From positions 682 to 7,904 of the forward strand of contig JACQEQ010000053.1 of the NCBI GenBank assembly GCA_016200445.1: 7,223 nt of DNA, read 5' to 3'. Positions 1-5,307 of this stretch are shown one piece after another. Each line of letters begins with the position of its first letter. Within the stretch, counting starts at the first letter, position 1. The position numbers were made by a program, and so were the translations under genes. This DNA is from Gammaproteobacteria bacterium. GTDB lineage: Bacteria > Pseudomonadota > Gammaproteobacteria > SG8-11. The notes below the pieces were generated by a model. That model was given only the letters and a program-made list of their open reading frames with translations. It did no database searches and was not told where the DNA came from.

Positions 1-227
1 ACTTTTTCTATTGCAGGCTTACCTTCGTGGTAGCGCAATACAATATTGAGCTCGATCTTGGCGCCCGCTCCGCTTACTGAGTAACCTGCAATAAATCCTT
101 CATCTAATAGCACCTTTGCAATCGATTGGCGCACTTTTGACGCACTCATCGCGACCTCGGGCTTGTTAGCTCCTAACGCATTGCGAATGCGGGTCAACAT
201 GTCGCTAATTGGATCAGTCATACACAT
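1..227 (-). CDS. rpsH: 30S ribosomal protein S8, 5' part only (C-terminus beyond window)
   Basis: S8 is a primary 16S rRNA-binding protein of the central domain (helix 21 region). In E. coli it is also the translational repressor of the spc operon. The visible 75 codons read MCMTDPISDMLTRIRNAL at the start, matching the family opening (E. coli MSMQDPIADMLTRIRN), then a KVRQSIAKVL helix and GFIAGY. The family is about 130 residues, so a little over half is present and the gene runs off the left edge. I chose the ATG at 227 over the one at 221 because an AGGAG at 241-237 lies 9 bases upstream and E. coli S8 also carries two residues before its second Met. It follows rpsN by 24 bases, as in other spc operons. 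Confidence 0.96.
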   Translation of the reverse strand, partial: MCMTDPISDMLTRIRNALGANKPEVAMSASKVRQSIAKVLLDEGFIAGYSVSGAGAKIELNIVLRYHEGKPAIEK

Positions 228-251
228 GCCTGGAAACTCCTAAAATTGCTA

Positions 252-557
252 TTACCAGCTCGCCTTCACTAAGCCGGGTATGTCACCGCGCATGGCAGCT
301 TCGCGTAATTTGTTACGTCCTAAGCCAAATTTGCGGTAAACGCCATGTGGACGACCAGTTACACGACAGCGATTACGTAAACGCACTGGGCTAGCATCAC
401 GCGGCAATGACTGTAGTTTTTTGCGTAACTCCTCACGTTCTTCATCGCTAGTCTTAGGATTTTGCAACTTGGCTTTGATTTGCTCACGACGTGCAGCAAA
501 TTTCTTGACCATCAGTTCGCGGTTTTGGCCGCGCAGCTTTACCGATAATTTCGCCAC
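252..557 (-). CDS. rpsN: 30S ribosomal protein S14, long zinc-free form
   Basis: S14 binds 16S rRNA in the head of the small subunit near S3, S10 and S19. The 101-residue length equals that of E. coli S14. Diagnostic segments are LPRDASPVRLRNRC (51-64), TGRPHGVYRKFGLGR (67-81) and the C-terminal REAAMRGDIPGLVKASW. Only one cysteine (Cys64) is present, so the CxxC pairs of the short zinc-ribbon paralogue are absent. The start codon is GTG (557-555): no in-frame ATG matches the family N-terminus MAK, and GAGGA at 569-565 sits 7 bases upstream. That binding site shares bases with the TGA stop of rplE, so translation is probably coupled to L5. The basic, charged N-terminal half is normal for the long form. 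Confidence 0.97.
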   Translation of the reverse strand: MAKLSVKLRGQNRELMVKKFAARREQIKAKLQNPKTSDEEREELRKKLQSLPRDASPVRLRNRCRVTGRPHGVYRKFGLGRNKLREAAMRGDIPGLVKASW

Positions 558-570
558 AATTCAATCCTCA
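558..570 (-). promoter_or_regulatory. rpsN ribosome binding site fused to the rplE stop codon
   Basis: The mRNA reads TGAGGATTGAATT and then GTG. The TGA (570-568) ends rplE, and its last two bases begin the GAGGA Shine-Dalgarno motif of rpsN, 7 bases before the GTG start. A ribosome finishing L5 would be directly on the S14 initiation site. This is seen in sequence; the coupling is inferred. Confidence 0.75.
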
Positions 571-1107
571 AGAACGCAAAGGTAAACTAAACGCCATCAA
601 CAACGCGCGCGCCTCAGCATCGGTTTTCGCCGTAGTAGTGATGGTGATATCCATGCCACGTATCGCATCGATTTTGTCGTATTCGATTTCGGGGAAAATA
701 ATTTGCTCTTTGATACCCATGCTGTAGTTGCCACGCCCATCGAACGAACGGCCGTTTAAACCGCGAAAATCTCGAATTCGCGGGATCGCAACACTGATTA
801 GTCGATCCATAAATTCGTACATGCGCTCACGGCGCAAGGTCACCTTACAGCCAATAGGTATACCTTCGCGAATTTTGAAACCTGCGATCGACTTACGTGA
901 CAAGGTAGTTACTGGCTTCTGACCAGCTATCTTTGTCATGTCAGCAAGTGCGTTATCCATAATTTTTTTATCAGCAACTGCTTCGCCGACGCCCATATTG
1001 AGAGTGACCTTAGTAACACGCGGCACTTCCATAATCGATGCGTAGTTGAACTGCTTCATCAATTGAGGAACAACGGTTTGTCGGTAAAATTCTTTTAGTC
1101 TAGCCAT
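568..1107 (-). CDS. rplE: 50S ribosomal protein L5
   Basis: L5 binds 5S rRNA, anchors it in the central protuberance and contacts the P-site tRNA and S13. The 179 residues equal E. coli L5 in length. Recognised segments are FNYASIMEVPRVTKVTLNMGVGEA (20-43), the AGQKPVTTLSRKSIAGFKIR block (61-80), PIGCKVTLR (84-92), RIRDFRGL (110-117), FDGRGNYSMGI (122-132) and the DITITTTAKTDAEARALL tail. The ATG start at 1107 has only a weak, distant purine run (AAGG at 1123-1120). The start lies inside a potential stem formed by 1127-1134 with 1084-1091, and an out-of-frame ATG at 1114 opens a four-codon frame across it. In E. coli this gene start is where S8 represses the spc operon. Confidence 0.98.
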   Translation of the reverse strand: MARLKEFYRQTVVPQLMKQFNYASIMEVPRVTKVTLNMGVGEAVADKKIMDNALADMTKIAGQKPVTTLSRKSIAGFKIREGIPIGCKVTLRRERMYEFMDRLISVAIPRIRDFRGLNGRSFDGRGNYSMGIKEQIIFPEIEYDKIDAIRGMDITITTTAKTDAEARALLMAFSLPLRS

Positions 1108-1134
1108 GATTCATCGCCGCCTTGACAATTTTAC
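1084..1134 (-). promoter_or_regulatory. Inverted repeat enclosing the rplE start; candidate S8 repressor site
   Basis: On the mRNA, GTAAAATT (1134-1127, containing the rplX stop) and AATTTTAC (1091-1084, inside rplE) are perfect 8-base complements. An inner GTC (1126-1124) can pair with GAC (1100-1098), leaving a six-base unpaired stretch on one side only. The loop holds the rplE start and its weak binding site. In E. coli, S8 binds a bulged helix at the same rplX/rplE junction to shut down spc translation. The position matches, but I did not establish the S8 core motif, so the function is an inference. Confidence 0.4.
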
Positions 1135-1448
1135 ACATCCAACACTTCTTTGGTGGACTTGAAGTAACGAACTTTACGACCATCTTCCAACGTGCGGAAC
1201 CCGATGCGATCCGCTTTGCCTGTGGCAACATTGAAGATCGCAACGTTTGAATCATCTAAAGATGCTTCTCGTTCCACGATCCCACCGGCCTGCCCAGCAT
1301 TCGGATTCGGCTTGGTGTGGCGCTTGATCATATTCGCGCCTTCCACGAAAACGCGCCCTTCGGGCAACACTCGCGTAACATTGCCGCGCTTGCCCTTGTC
1401 TTTACCTGCGATGACGATTACGTCATCGCCTTTTCGAATTTTGCGCAT
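1131..1448 (-). CDS. rplX: 50S ribosomal protein L24
   Basis: L24 is an early assembly protein that binds the 5' part of 23S rRNA and sits near the polypeptide exit tunnel. The 105 residues match the family (E. coli 104). The N-terminal KOW domain is clear: RKGDDVIVIAGKDKGKRGNV at residues 5-24, with the GKDKGKRG core. It is followed by VEGANMIKRHTKPN (35-48), GGIVEREA (55-62) and SNVAIFNVATGKADRIGFR (67-85). The ATG at 1448 has a strong GGAAAGGA site (1464-1457) 8 bases upstream. It follows rplN by 17 bases and precedes rplE by 23. Its stop codon lies in one arm of the inverted repeat around the rplE start. Confidence 0.97.
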   Translation of the reverse strand: MRKIRKGDDVIVIAGKDKGKRGNVTRVLPEGRVFVEGANMIKRHTKPNPNAGQAGGIVEREASLDDSNVAIFNVATGKADRIGFRTLEDGRKVRYFKSTKEVLDV

Positions 1449-1465
1449 GATATCGATCCTTTCCG

Positions 1466-1780
1466 TTACAACACTTCGGGTGCTAGCGAAACAATTTTCA
1501 TAAATTGTTCGTTGCGCAACTCGCGTGTGACCGGCCCGAAAATGCGGGTCCCGATAGGCTGCAACTGGTTGTTCAACAGCACAGCGGCATTGCCATCAAA
1601 GCGGATCAATGATCCATCAGCACGCCGGATACCCTTGCGGGTACGAACCACCACTGCATCGTATACTTCACCCTTTTTTACTTTGCCGCGGGGCACCGCT
1701 TCTTTAATACTGACTTTGATAACATCTCCAACGTTGGCATAGCGGCGATTACTTCCACCGCTGGTTCGCACTTGAATCAT
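1466..1780 (-). CDS. rplN: 50S ribosomal protein L14 with an internal N-terminal deletion
   Basis: L14 is a universally conserved beta-barrel protein of the large subunit that contacts L19 and forms an intersubunit bridge with 16S rRNA. From residue 8 the match is strong: GGSNRRYANVGDVIKVSIKE, PRGKVKKGE (30-38), VVVRTRKGIRR (43-53), GSLIRFDGNAAVLLNNQ (56-72), PIGTRIFGPVTREL (75-88) and SLAPEVL at the end. The family is 122-123 residues; this one is 104. The shortfall lies at one place: MIQVRT joins directly to SGGSNRR, so about 18 residues carrying the conserved VADNSGAR...CIKV strands are missing, in frame. No upstream extension is possible because TAA immediately precedes the ATG. GGAG (91 to 88 percent conserved-type site at 1793-1788 region) lies 8 bases before the start. 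It is the first gene of the spc operon. It is either a true deletion or a sequence/assembly error. Confidence 0.93.
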   Translation of the reverse strand: MIQVRTSGGSNRRYANVGDVIKVSIKEAVPRGKVKKGEVYDAVVVRTRKGIRRADGSLIRFDGNAAVLLNNQLQPIGTRIFGPVTRELRNEQFMKIVSLAPEVL

Positions 1781-1831
1781 TTACGCATCTCCAACAAAGG
1801 CCAAAAATACTGCGACCAGACCCTCAAAAAA

Positions 1832-1866
1832 GGGGGCGCATCATACCATGAATAGTTTCGTGAAAG
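1832..1866 (-). promoter_or_regulatory. Candidate spc operon promoter
   Basis: The 100-base gap between rpsQ and rplN is where E. coli has the spc promoter. The mRNA-sense strand holds TGGTATGAT (1848-1840), an extended -10 (TG, one base, TATGAT). It is followed at once by the GC-rich discriminator GCGCCCCC (1839-1832), resembling the GC-rich start region of the E. coli spc promoter and typical of stringently controlled promoters. The -35 is poor: CTTTCA at 1866-1861 with a 15-base spacer is the best I see. Transcription would begin near 1833, giving a leader of about 50 bases before rplN. Confidence 0.55.
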
Positions 1867-1880
1867 CACCAGCGAATCTG

Positions 1881-2147
1881 TTACTGCTCTTTCGCCTTTT
1901 CCAAAATTTTGACCAGACGCCAGGATTTTGTTTTTGCCAGCGGCCGACACGGTTCAATAACAACTGTGTCACCCTCTTTGCATTCGTTGTTTTGATCATG
2001 CGCATGGATCTTGGTGCTACGACGCACGTATTTGCCATAAACGGGATGTGGTACGCGTCGCTCAATCAAAACAGTAATGGTTTTATCCATCTTGTCGCTA
2101 ACCACACGCCCACTCATGGTACGCACCGTTTTTTGCTGTTCCTTCAT
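1881..2147 (-). CDS. rpsQ: 30S ribosomal protein S17
   Basis: S17 is a small OB-fold primary binder of 16S rRNA (5' domain, helix 11 region) needed for early 30S assembly. The 88 residues match the Pseudomonas-type length; E. coli has 84, with a shorter N-terminal tail. Diagnostic segments are GRVVSDKMDKTITVLIERR (13-31), HPVYGKYVRRSTKIHAHD (34-51) and CRPLAKTKSWRLVKILEKA (67-85). The ATG at 2147 overlaps the rpmC stop in an ATGA. The upstream binding site is weak (only GTGG just before), so translation probably depends on reinitiation after L29. This is the last gene of the S10 operon; a 100-base gap with a probable promoter follows. Confidence 0.97.
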   Translation of the reverse strand: MKEQQKTVRTMSGRVVSDKMDKTITVLIERRVPHPVYGKYVRRSTKIHAHDQNNECKEGDTVVIEPCRPLAKTKSWRLVKILEKAKEQ

Positions 2148-2347
2148 GATCCACTACCCGCTGGTTGCTTCTCGTTTAACACCATTTTGACCCGCGCAAT
2201 ATCGCGGCGCACGGCTTTCAATTGACTGGTCTTGCTCAACTGGCCGGTTGCTTTCTGCATGCGTAAATTAAATTGCTCTTTCAATAATGCCGTTAGATCC
2301 GCACTGAGATCCGCTGATTTTTTTGCTCGTAATTCTTGCGCGTTCAT
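2144..2347 (-). CDS. rpmC: 50S ribosomal protein L29
   Basis: L29 is a small two-helix protein next to L23 at the tunnel exit, part of the docking platform for trigger factor and SRP. With the chosen start it has 67 residues (E. coli 63). It contains AQELRAKKSADL (3-14), LLKEQFNLRMQKATGQL (21-37) and the family's KAVRRDIARVKMVLNEK (44-60). Three in-frame starts lie in a row: GTG 2353, ATG 2350 and ATG 2347. I chose 2347 because MNAQELR aligns with E. coli MKAKELR and because GGTGA (2359-2355) is 7 bases upstream. The ATG at 2350 shares a base with the rplP stop (TGATG) and is nearly as likely. The gene ends in an ATGA overlap with rpsQ. Confidence 0.95.
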   Translation of the reverse strand: MNAQELRAKKSADLSADLTALLKEQFNLRMQKATGQLSKTSQLKAVRRDIARVKMVLNEKQPAGSGS

Positions 2348-2349
2348 CA

Positions 2350-2763
2350 TCACATCACCGTTCGCGTTACAAACGTGGTTCGAAATGGCAATTTTGCAGC
2401 CGCCAAACGGAAGGCCTCGCGTGCCGTCTCTTCGGTGACGCCATCCATTTCATAAAGCACAAAGCCTGGTTTAATTGGCGCAACCCAGTACTCAACATTG
2501 CCCTTACCGCTACCCATACGAACTTCCAGCGGCTTTCTGCTGATCGGCTTGTCAGGGAACACACGGATATAAATTTTTCCACCGCGCTTAATATGCCGGC
2601 TCATGGCACGTCGGGCGGCTTCCAACTGACGCTGCGTCAGCTGACCACGCGTGGTCGCTTTGAGGCCGTAATCACCAAAACTTACTTGGTTGCCTGCGGT
2701 TGCAAAACCGCGGTTACGGCCTTTCATCATTTTACGAAATTTAGTACGCTTGGGCTGAAGCAT
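2350..2763 (-). CDS. rplP: 50S ribosomal protein L16
   Basis: L16 is a late-assembling 23S rRNA-binding protein beside the peptidyl transferase centre and the A-site tRNA elbow. The 137 residues match the family (E. coli 136). Recognised are the N-terminal MLQPKRTKFRKMMKGRNRG, VSFGDYGLKA (27-36), RQLEAARRAMSR (45-56), GKIYIRVFPDKP (62-73), VRMGSGKGNVEYWVAPIKPG (81-100) and the C-terminal FVTRTVM. Arg82, in VRMGSG, corresponds to E. coli Arg81, the target of the ribosomal oxygenase YcfD/RoxA, so the substrate residue is kept. AAAAGG (2776-2771) lies 7 bases before the ATG. It follows rpsC by 18 bases, and its TGA is embedded in the start region of rpmC. Confidence 0.98.
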   Translation of the reverse strand: MLQPKRTKFRKMMKGRNRGFATAGNQVSFGDYGLKATTRGQLTQRQLEAARRAMSRHIKRGGKIYIRVFPDKPISRKPLEVRMGSGKGNVEYWVAPIKPGFVLYEMDGVTEETAREAFRLAAAKLPFRTTFVTRTVM

Positions 2764-2781
2764 GGCAATGCCTTTTAACTG

Positions 2782-3459
2782 TTAGTTCGTTGCGACTTTT
2801 TCGGCTGGGGCGTTAGCATCTTGCGGCTTGGTATCGAATACCTCACCCTTAAAGATCCACAATTTCACACCAATAATTCCGTAAGTCGTATTCGCCTCAG
2901 CGAATCCATAATCGATATCCGCTCGTAACGTATGCAGAGGTACACGGCCTTCGCGATACCATTCCGTACGCGCAATCTCAGAACCGTTCAATCGGCCAGC
3001 GACGCAAATTTTCACGCCTTTTGCACCGAGGCGCATTGCGTTAGTAACCGCGCGCTTCATTGCACGACGAAACATAATGCGGCGCTCAAGCTGTTGCGCA
3101 ACACTTTCCGCGACTAAGTACGCATCCAACTCCGGCTTGCGCACTTCTTCAATATTAATGTGTACCGGCACGCCCATCATCTTCGACACTTGCTGGCGCA
3201 ACGACTCAACATCCTCACCTTTCTTGCCGATCACAATGCCCGGGCGCGCCGTATGTATCGTGATACGCGCGTTACGCGCCGGTCGCTCGATTTGTACGCG
3301 GCTGACAGATGCCTGTTTCAGCTTTTCCTTGATAAACGCACGCACCTTCAAATCCGCGTTCAGAAATTCCGGAAAATTCTTAGAATCGGCATACCATGTC
3401 GACGTCCAATCTTTAATGACGCCAAGCCGGAAACCGGTAGGGTGAACTTTATGGCCCAT
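2782..3459 (-). CDS. rpsC: 30S ribosomal protein S3
   Basis: S3 lies at the mRNA entry tunnel in the 30S head with S4 and S5. The start MGHKVHPTGFRLGVIKDW is the family N-terminus, giving 225 residues. The type II KH domain carries the GxxG loop as GKKG (78-81) within TARPGIVIGKKGEDVE. RRAMKRAV (131-138) keeps the basic residues that line the mRNA entry site (E. coli Arg131, Arg132, Lys135). The C-terminal domain shows GRLNGSEIARTEWYREGRVP and TTYGIIGVKLWIFKGE. The frame stays open to 3531, but I chose the ATG at 3459: it fits the family, and GAGG (3468-3465) is 5 bases upstream. The C-terminus (DTKPQDANAPAEKVATN) lacks the lysine/arginine-rich end of E. coli S3 (233 residues). The gap to rplV is 13 bases. 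Confidence 0.98.
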   Translation of the reverse strand: MGHKVHPTGFRLGVIKDWTSTWYADSKNFPEFLNADLKVRAFIKEKLKQASVSRVQIERPARNARITIHTARPGIVIGKKGEDVESLRQQVSKMMGVPVHINIEEVRKPELDAYLVAESVAQQLERRIMFRRAMKRAVTNAMRLGAKGVKICVAGRLNGSEIARTEWYREGRVPLHTLRADIDYGFAEANTTYGIIGVKLWIFKGEVFDTKPQDANAPAEKVATN

Positions 3460-3472
3460 TACTGCCTCGCTC

Positions 3473-3805
3473 TCACTTGTCTGCCACCGCCACGGTGATG
3501 TGGCTGGTGCGCTTAAGAATTCGATTACCACGTCCCTTGGCCCGCGGCATCATCCGCTTGTAACTCGGGCCTTCGTCGACACAAATGGTTTTGACTTTTA
3601 ATTCGTCAACATCCGCACCTTCATTGTGCTCTGCATTAGCAATCGCAGATTCCAACACTTTCACGACCAGTTGTGCCGCCTTTTTAGTACTAAAACGCAA
3701 TATGTTCAATGCACGTTCTACCGGCAGGCCGCGTACTTGATCCGCAACCAACCGCGCCTTTTGGGCGGAGATTCGACAAAACTTCAATTTCGCCGCTGCT
3801 TCCAT
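3473..3805 (-). CDS. rplV: 50S ribosomal protein L22
   Basis: L22 binds all domains of 23S rRNA, and its long beta-hairpin forms, with L4, the constriction of the exit tunnel near the macrolide site. The 110 residues equal E. coli L22 without gaps. Recognised are SAQKARLVADQVRG (13-26), the helix KVLESAIANAEHN (49-61) and the hairpin VDEGPSYKRMMPRAKGRGNRILKRTSHITV (76-105). At the hairpin tip E. coli has Met82-Lys83-Arg84, whose deletion gives macrolide resistance; here it is Tyr82-Lys83-Arg84, intact. The ATG at 3805 has GAGG (3817-3814) 8 bases upstream. It follows rpsS by 35 bases. Confidence 0.98.
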   Translation of the reverse strand: MEAAAKLKFCRISAQKARLVADQVRGLPVERALNILRFSTKKAAQLVVKVLESAIANAEHNEGADVDELKVKTICVDEGPSYKRMMPRAKGRGNRILKRTSHITVAVADK

Positions 3806-3840
3806 CGTTGCTGCCTCTTACTTTAAACGCCGTATTGCTA

Positions 3841-4119
3841 CTAGGCCTTGGCTACTTTTTTATCGCCGCTGTGTCCACGGAAGGTACGCGTCGGCGAAAA
3901 CTCACCAAGCTTGTAGCCCACCATATTTTCCGTAACGAACACCGGAATATGTTGCTTGCCGTTATGCACCGCGATCGTCATTCCGACCATTTCGGGAATG
4001 ACCATGGACCGGCGTGACCAAGTTTTAATCGGTTTTTTGCTGCTGGTATCTATCGTCTGTTGCACTTTCTTCGCAAGGTGCAAATCGACGAAGGGACCTT
4101 TCTTAATTGAACGCGCCAC
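3841..4119 (-). CDS. rpsS: 30S ribosomal protein S19
   Basis: S19 sits in the head of the 30S with S13 and contacts A-site tRNA and 23S rRNA. The 92 residues equal the E. coli length. Family segments are RSIKKGPFVDLHL (3-15), KTWSRRSMVIPEMVGMTIAVHNGKQHIPV (32-60), MVGYKLGEFSPTRTFRGH (66-83) and the basic end DKKVAKA. The start codon is GTG (4119-4117): it gives the expected MARS opening, and AGAGGA (4133-4128) is 8 bases upstream. It follows rplB by 22 bases and ends in TAG. Confidence 0.97.
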   Translation of the reverse strand: MARSIKKGPFVDLHLAKKVQQTIDTSSKKPIKTWSRRSMVIPEMVGMTIAVHNGKQHIPVFVTENMVGYKLGEFSPTRTFRGHSGDKKVAKA

Positions 4120-4141
4120 AGATCAAATCCTCTTTAAGCTA

Positions 4142-4966
4142 TTACTTGCGACGATCACGCACGATCATGCGATTAGTGCGCTTATTCGCACGGGTCTTAT
4201 AACCCTTGGTCGGTACGCCCCAAGGTGAGACCGGATGCCGGCCACCCTTGGTACGACCTTCACCACCACCGTGCTGATGATCAACGGGGTTCATCGCAGT
4301 ACCACGCACCGTCGGCCGAATCCCGCGCCAGCGCGAGGCGCCCGCCTTACCTAAGGAGCGCAGATTGTGCTCTTCGTTACCGACCTCGCCAATGGTCGCT
4401 TTACATTCCAAATGGACCTTGCGCATTTCGCCAGAGCGCATACGGATAGTTGCGTAGTCGCCTTCTTTGGCTATCAACTGCACACCGGCGCCTGCGCTAC
4501 GACCCAACTGGGCACCCTTACCTGGCTTAAGCTCAACGCAGTGAACTGTCGTACCCACAGGGATATTACGCACCTGCAAACAGTTGCCCGGCTTGATCTG
4601 CGCTTCCGGACCGGAAATTATTTCCGTGCCCGCCTGCATGCCCTTGGCCGCGATCATGTAACGGCGCTCGCCATCCGCGTACAAAACCAAGGCAATATGC
4701 GCGCTGCGATTGGGGTCATATTCCAAGCGTTCGACATGCGCTGGAATACCATCCTTGTCACGCTTCATATCGATGACACGATAGTGCTGCTTGTGCCCGC
4801 CACCCACATGTCGTGTCGTGATGCGGCCGTTATTATTCCGGCCACCGGTTTTGTTCTTTTTTTCCAGCAGTGGCGCATACGGCGCACCCTTATGCAGCCC
4901 AACGGGCACCACTTTAACCACCGCACGGCGGCCTGGAGATGTGGGCTTTACTTTAAGCAACGGCAT
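4142..4966 (-). CDS. rplB: 50S ribosomal protein L2
   Basis: L2 is needed for subunit association and lies near the peptidyl transferase centre. The 274 residues match the family (E. coli 273, nearly gap-free). Recognised are KPTSPGRRAVVKVV (7-20), GGRNNNGRITTRHVGGGHKQ (41-60), ERLEYDPNRSAHIALVLY (79-96), IKPGNCLQVRNIPVGTTVHCVELKPGKGAQ, RSGEMRKV (177-184), GKAGASRWRG (206-215) and RPTVRGTAMNPVDH (217-230). His230 (His229 in mature E. coli numbering, implicated in peptidyl transfer) is present. The next residue is Gln231, where the common family loop has proline (DHPHGGGEG versus DHQHGGGEG here). The tail NKRTNRMIVRDRRK is basic. The ATG at 4966 has AAGGA (4979-4975) 8 bases upstream. A 38-base gap separates it from rplW. 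Confidence 0.98.
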   Translation of the reverse strand: MPLLKVKPTSPGRRAVVKVVPVGLHKGAPYAPLLEKKNKTGGRNNNGRITTRHVGGGHKQHYRVIDMKRDKDGIPAHVERLEYDPNRSAHIALVLYADGERRYMIAAKGMQAGTEIISGPEAQIKPGNCLQVRNIPVGTTVHCVELKPGKGAQLGRSAGAGVQLIAKEGDYATIRMRSGEMRKVHLECKATIGEVGNEEHNLRSLGKAGASRWRGIRPTVRGTAMNPVDHQHGGGEGRTKGGRHPVSPWGVPTKGYKTRANKRTNRMIVRDRRK

Positions 4967-5004
4967 TGGCTTATTCCTTCAAACTTGCGATCTAAAATTC
5001 GCGC

Positions 5005-5307
5005 TTACTCTTTACCCATGAAATTGATGTCAAACCCAGCCATCAACGTTACGTAGGCTTTTTTCCAACTTGAGCGGCCACCAGGACGACCACCTGCACG
5101 CTTCATTTTTCCCTTCACATTCATCACGCGCACGCTATCTACTTTCACGTTGAACATCGCTTCAGCCGCGCGCTTGATGGTGGCTTTATCAGCCTCCTTT
5201 TGCACTTTGAACACATACGTTTTGTGCTTATCAGCGAGGCGCGTACTTTTTTCGGTCACATGCGGCGCAAGTAATACATTTTCCAAATGAGTCAAATGCG
5301 TAGTCAT
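5005..5307 (-). CDS. rplW: 50S ribosomal protein L23
   Basis: L23 lies at the polypeptide exit and is the main docking site for trigger factor and the signal recognition particle. The 100 residues equal E. coli L23. Recognised are VLLAPHVTEKST (11-22), TYVFKVQKEADKATIKRAAEAMFNVKV and the RNA-binding loop with VKGKMKRAGGRPGGRSSWKKAYVTL (63-87). Glu19 in VTEK corresponds to E. coli Glu18, the residue that contacts trigger factor. The start overlaps the rplD stop as ATGA (5307-5304). AGGAG (5320-5316), 8 bases upstream, is inside rplD. Confidence 0.97.
   Translation of the reverse strand: MTTHLTHLENVLLAPHVTEKSTRLADKHKTYVFKVQKEADKATIKRAAEAMFNVKVDSVRVMNVKGKMKRAGGRPGGRSSWKKAYVTLMAGFDINFMGKE

Noticed and set aside
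1821..1870. Possible intrinsic terminator at the end of the S10 operon
   Set aside because: GGTGC could pair with GCGCC before a T-rich run, but the stem is only five pairs with one wobble, has a 26-base loop, and three C's separate it from the T run. The promoter reading fits better.
1848..2225. 125-codon plus-strand frame opposite rpsQ and the spc promoter gap
   Set aside because: Antisense to S17 and L29 with no recognisable product; a separate gene here would conflict with the probable spc promoter.
2323..2778. 151-codon plus-strand frame opposite rplP/rpmC
   Set aside because: Antisense shadow of L16; no family resemblance and no promoter or binding site seen.
3460..3531. 24-codon N-terminal extension of rpsC
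   Set aside because: It overlaps the end of rplV, matches no S3 family sequence, and the internal ATG at 3459 has its own GAGG and the canonical MGHKVHP start.
4367..5056. 229-codon open frame on the plus strand opposite rplB
   Set aside because: It is the antisense shadow of a highly conserved gene; it has no recognisable domain, and the long frame follows from the codon bias of rplB.
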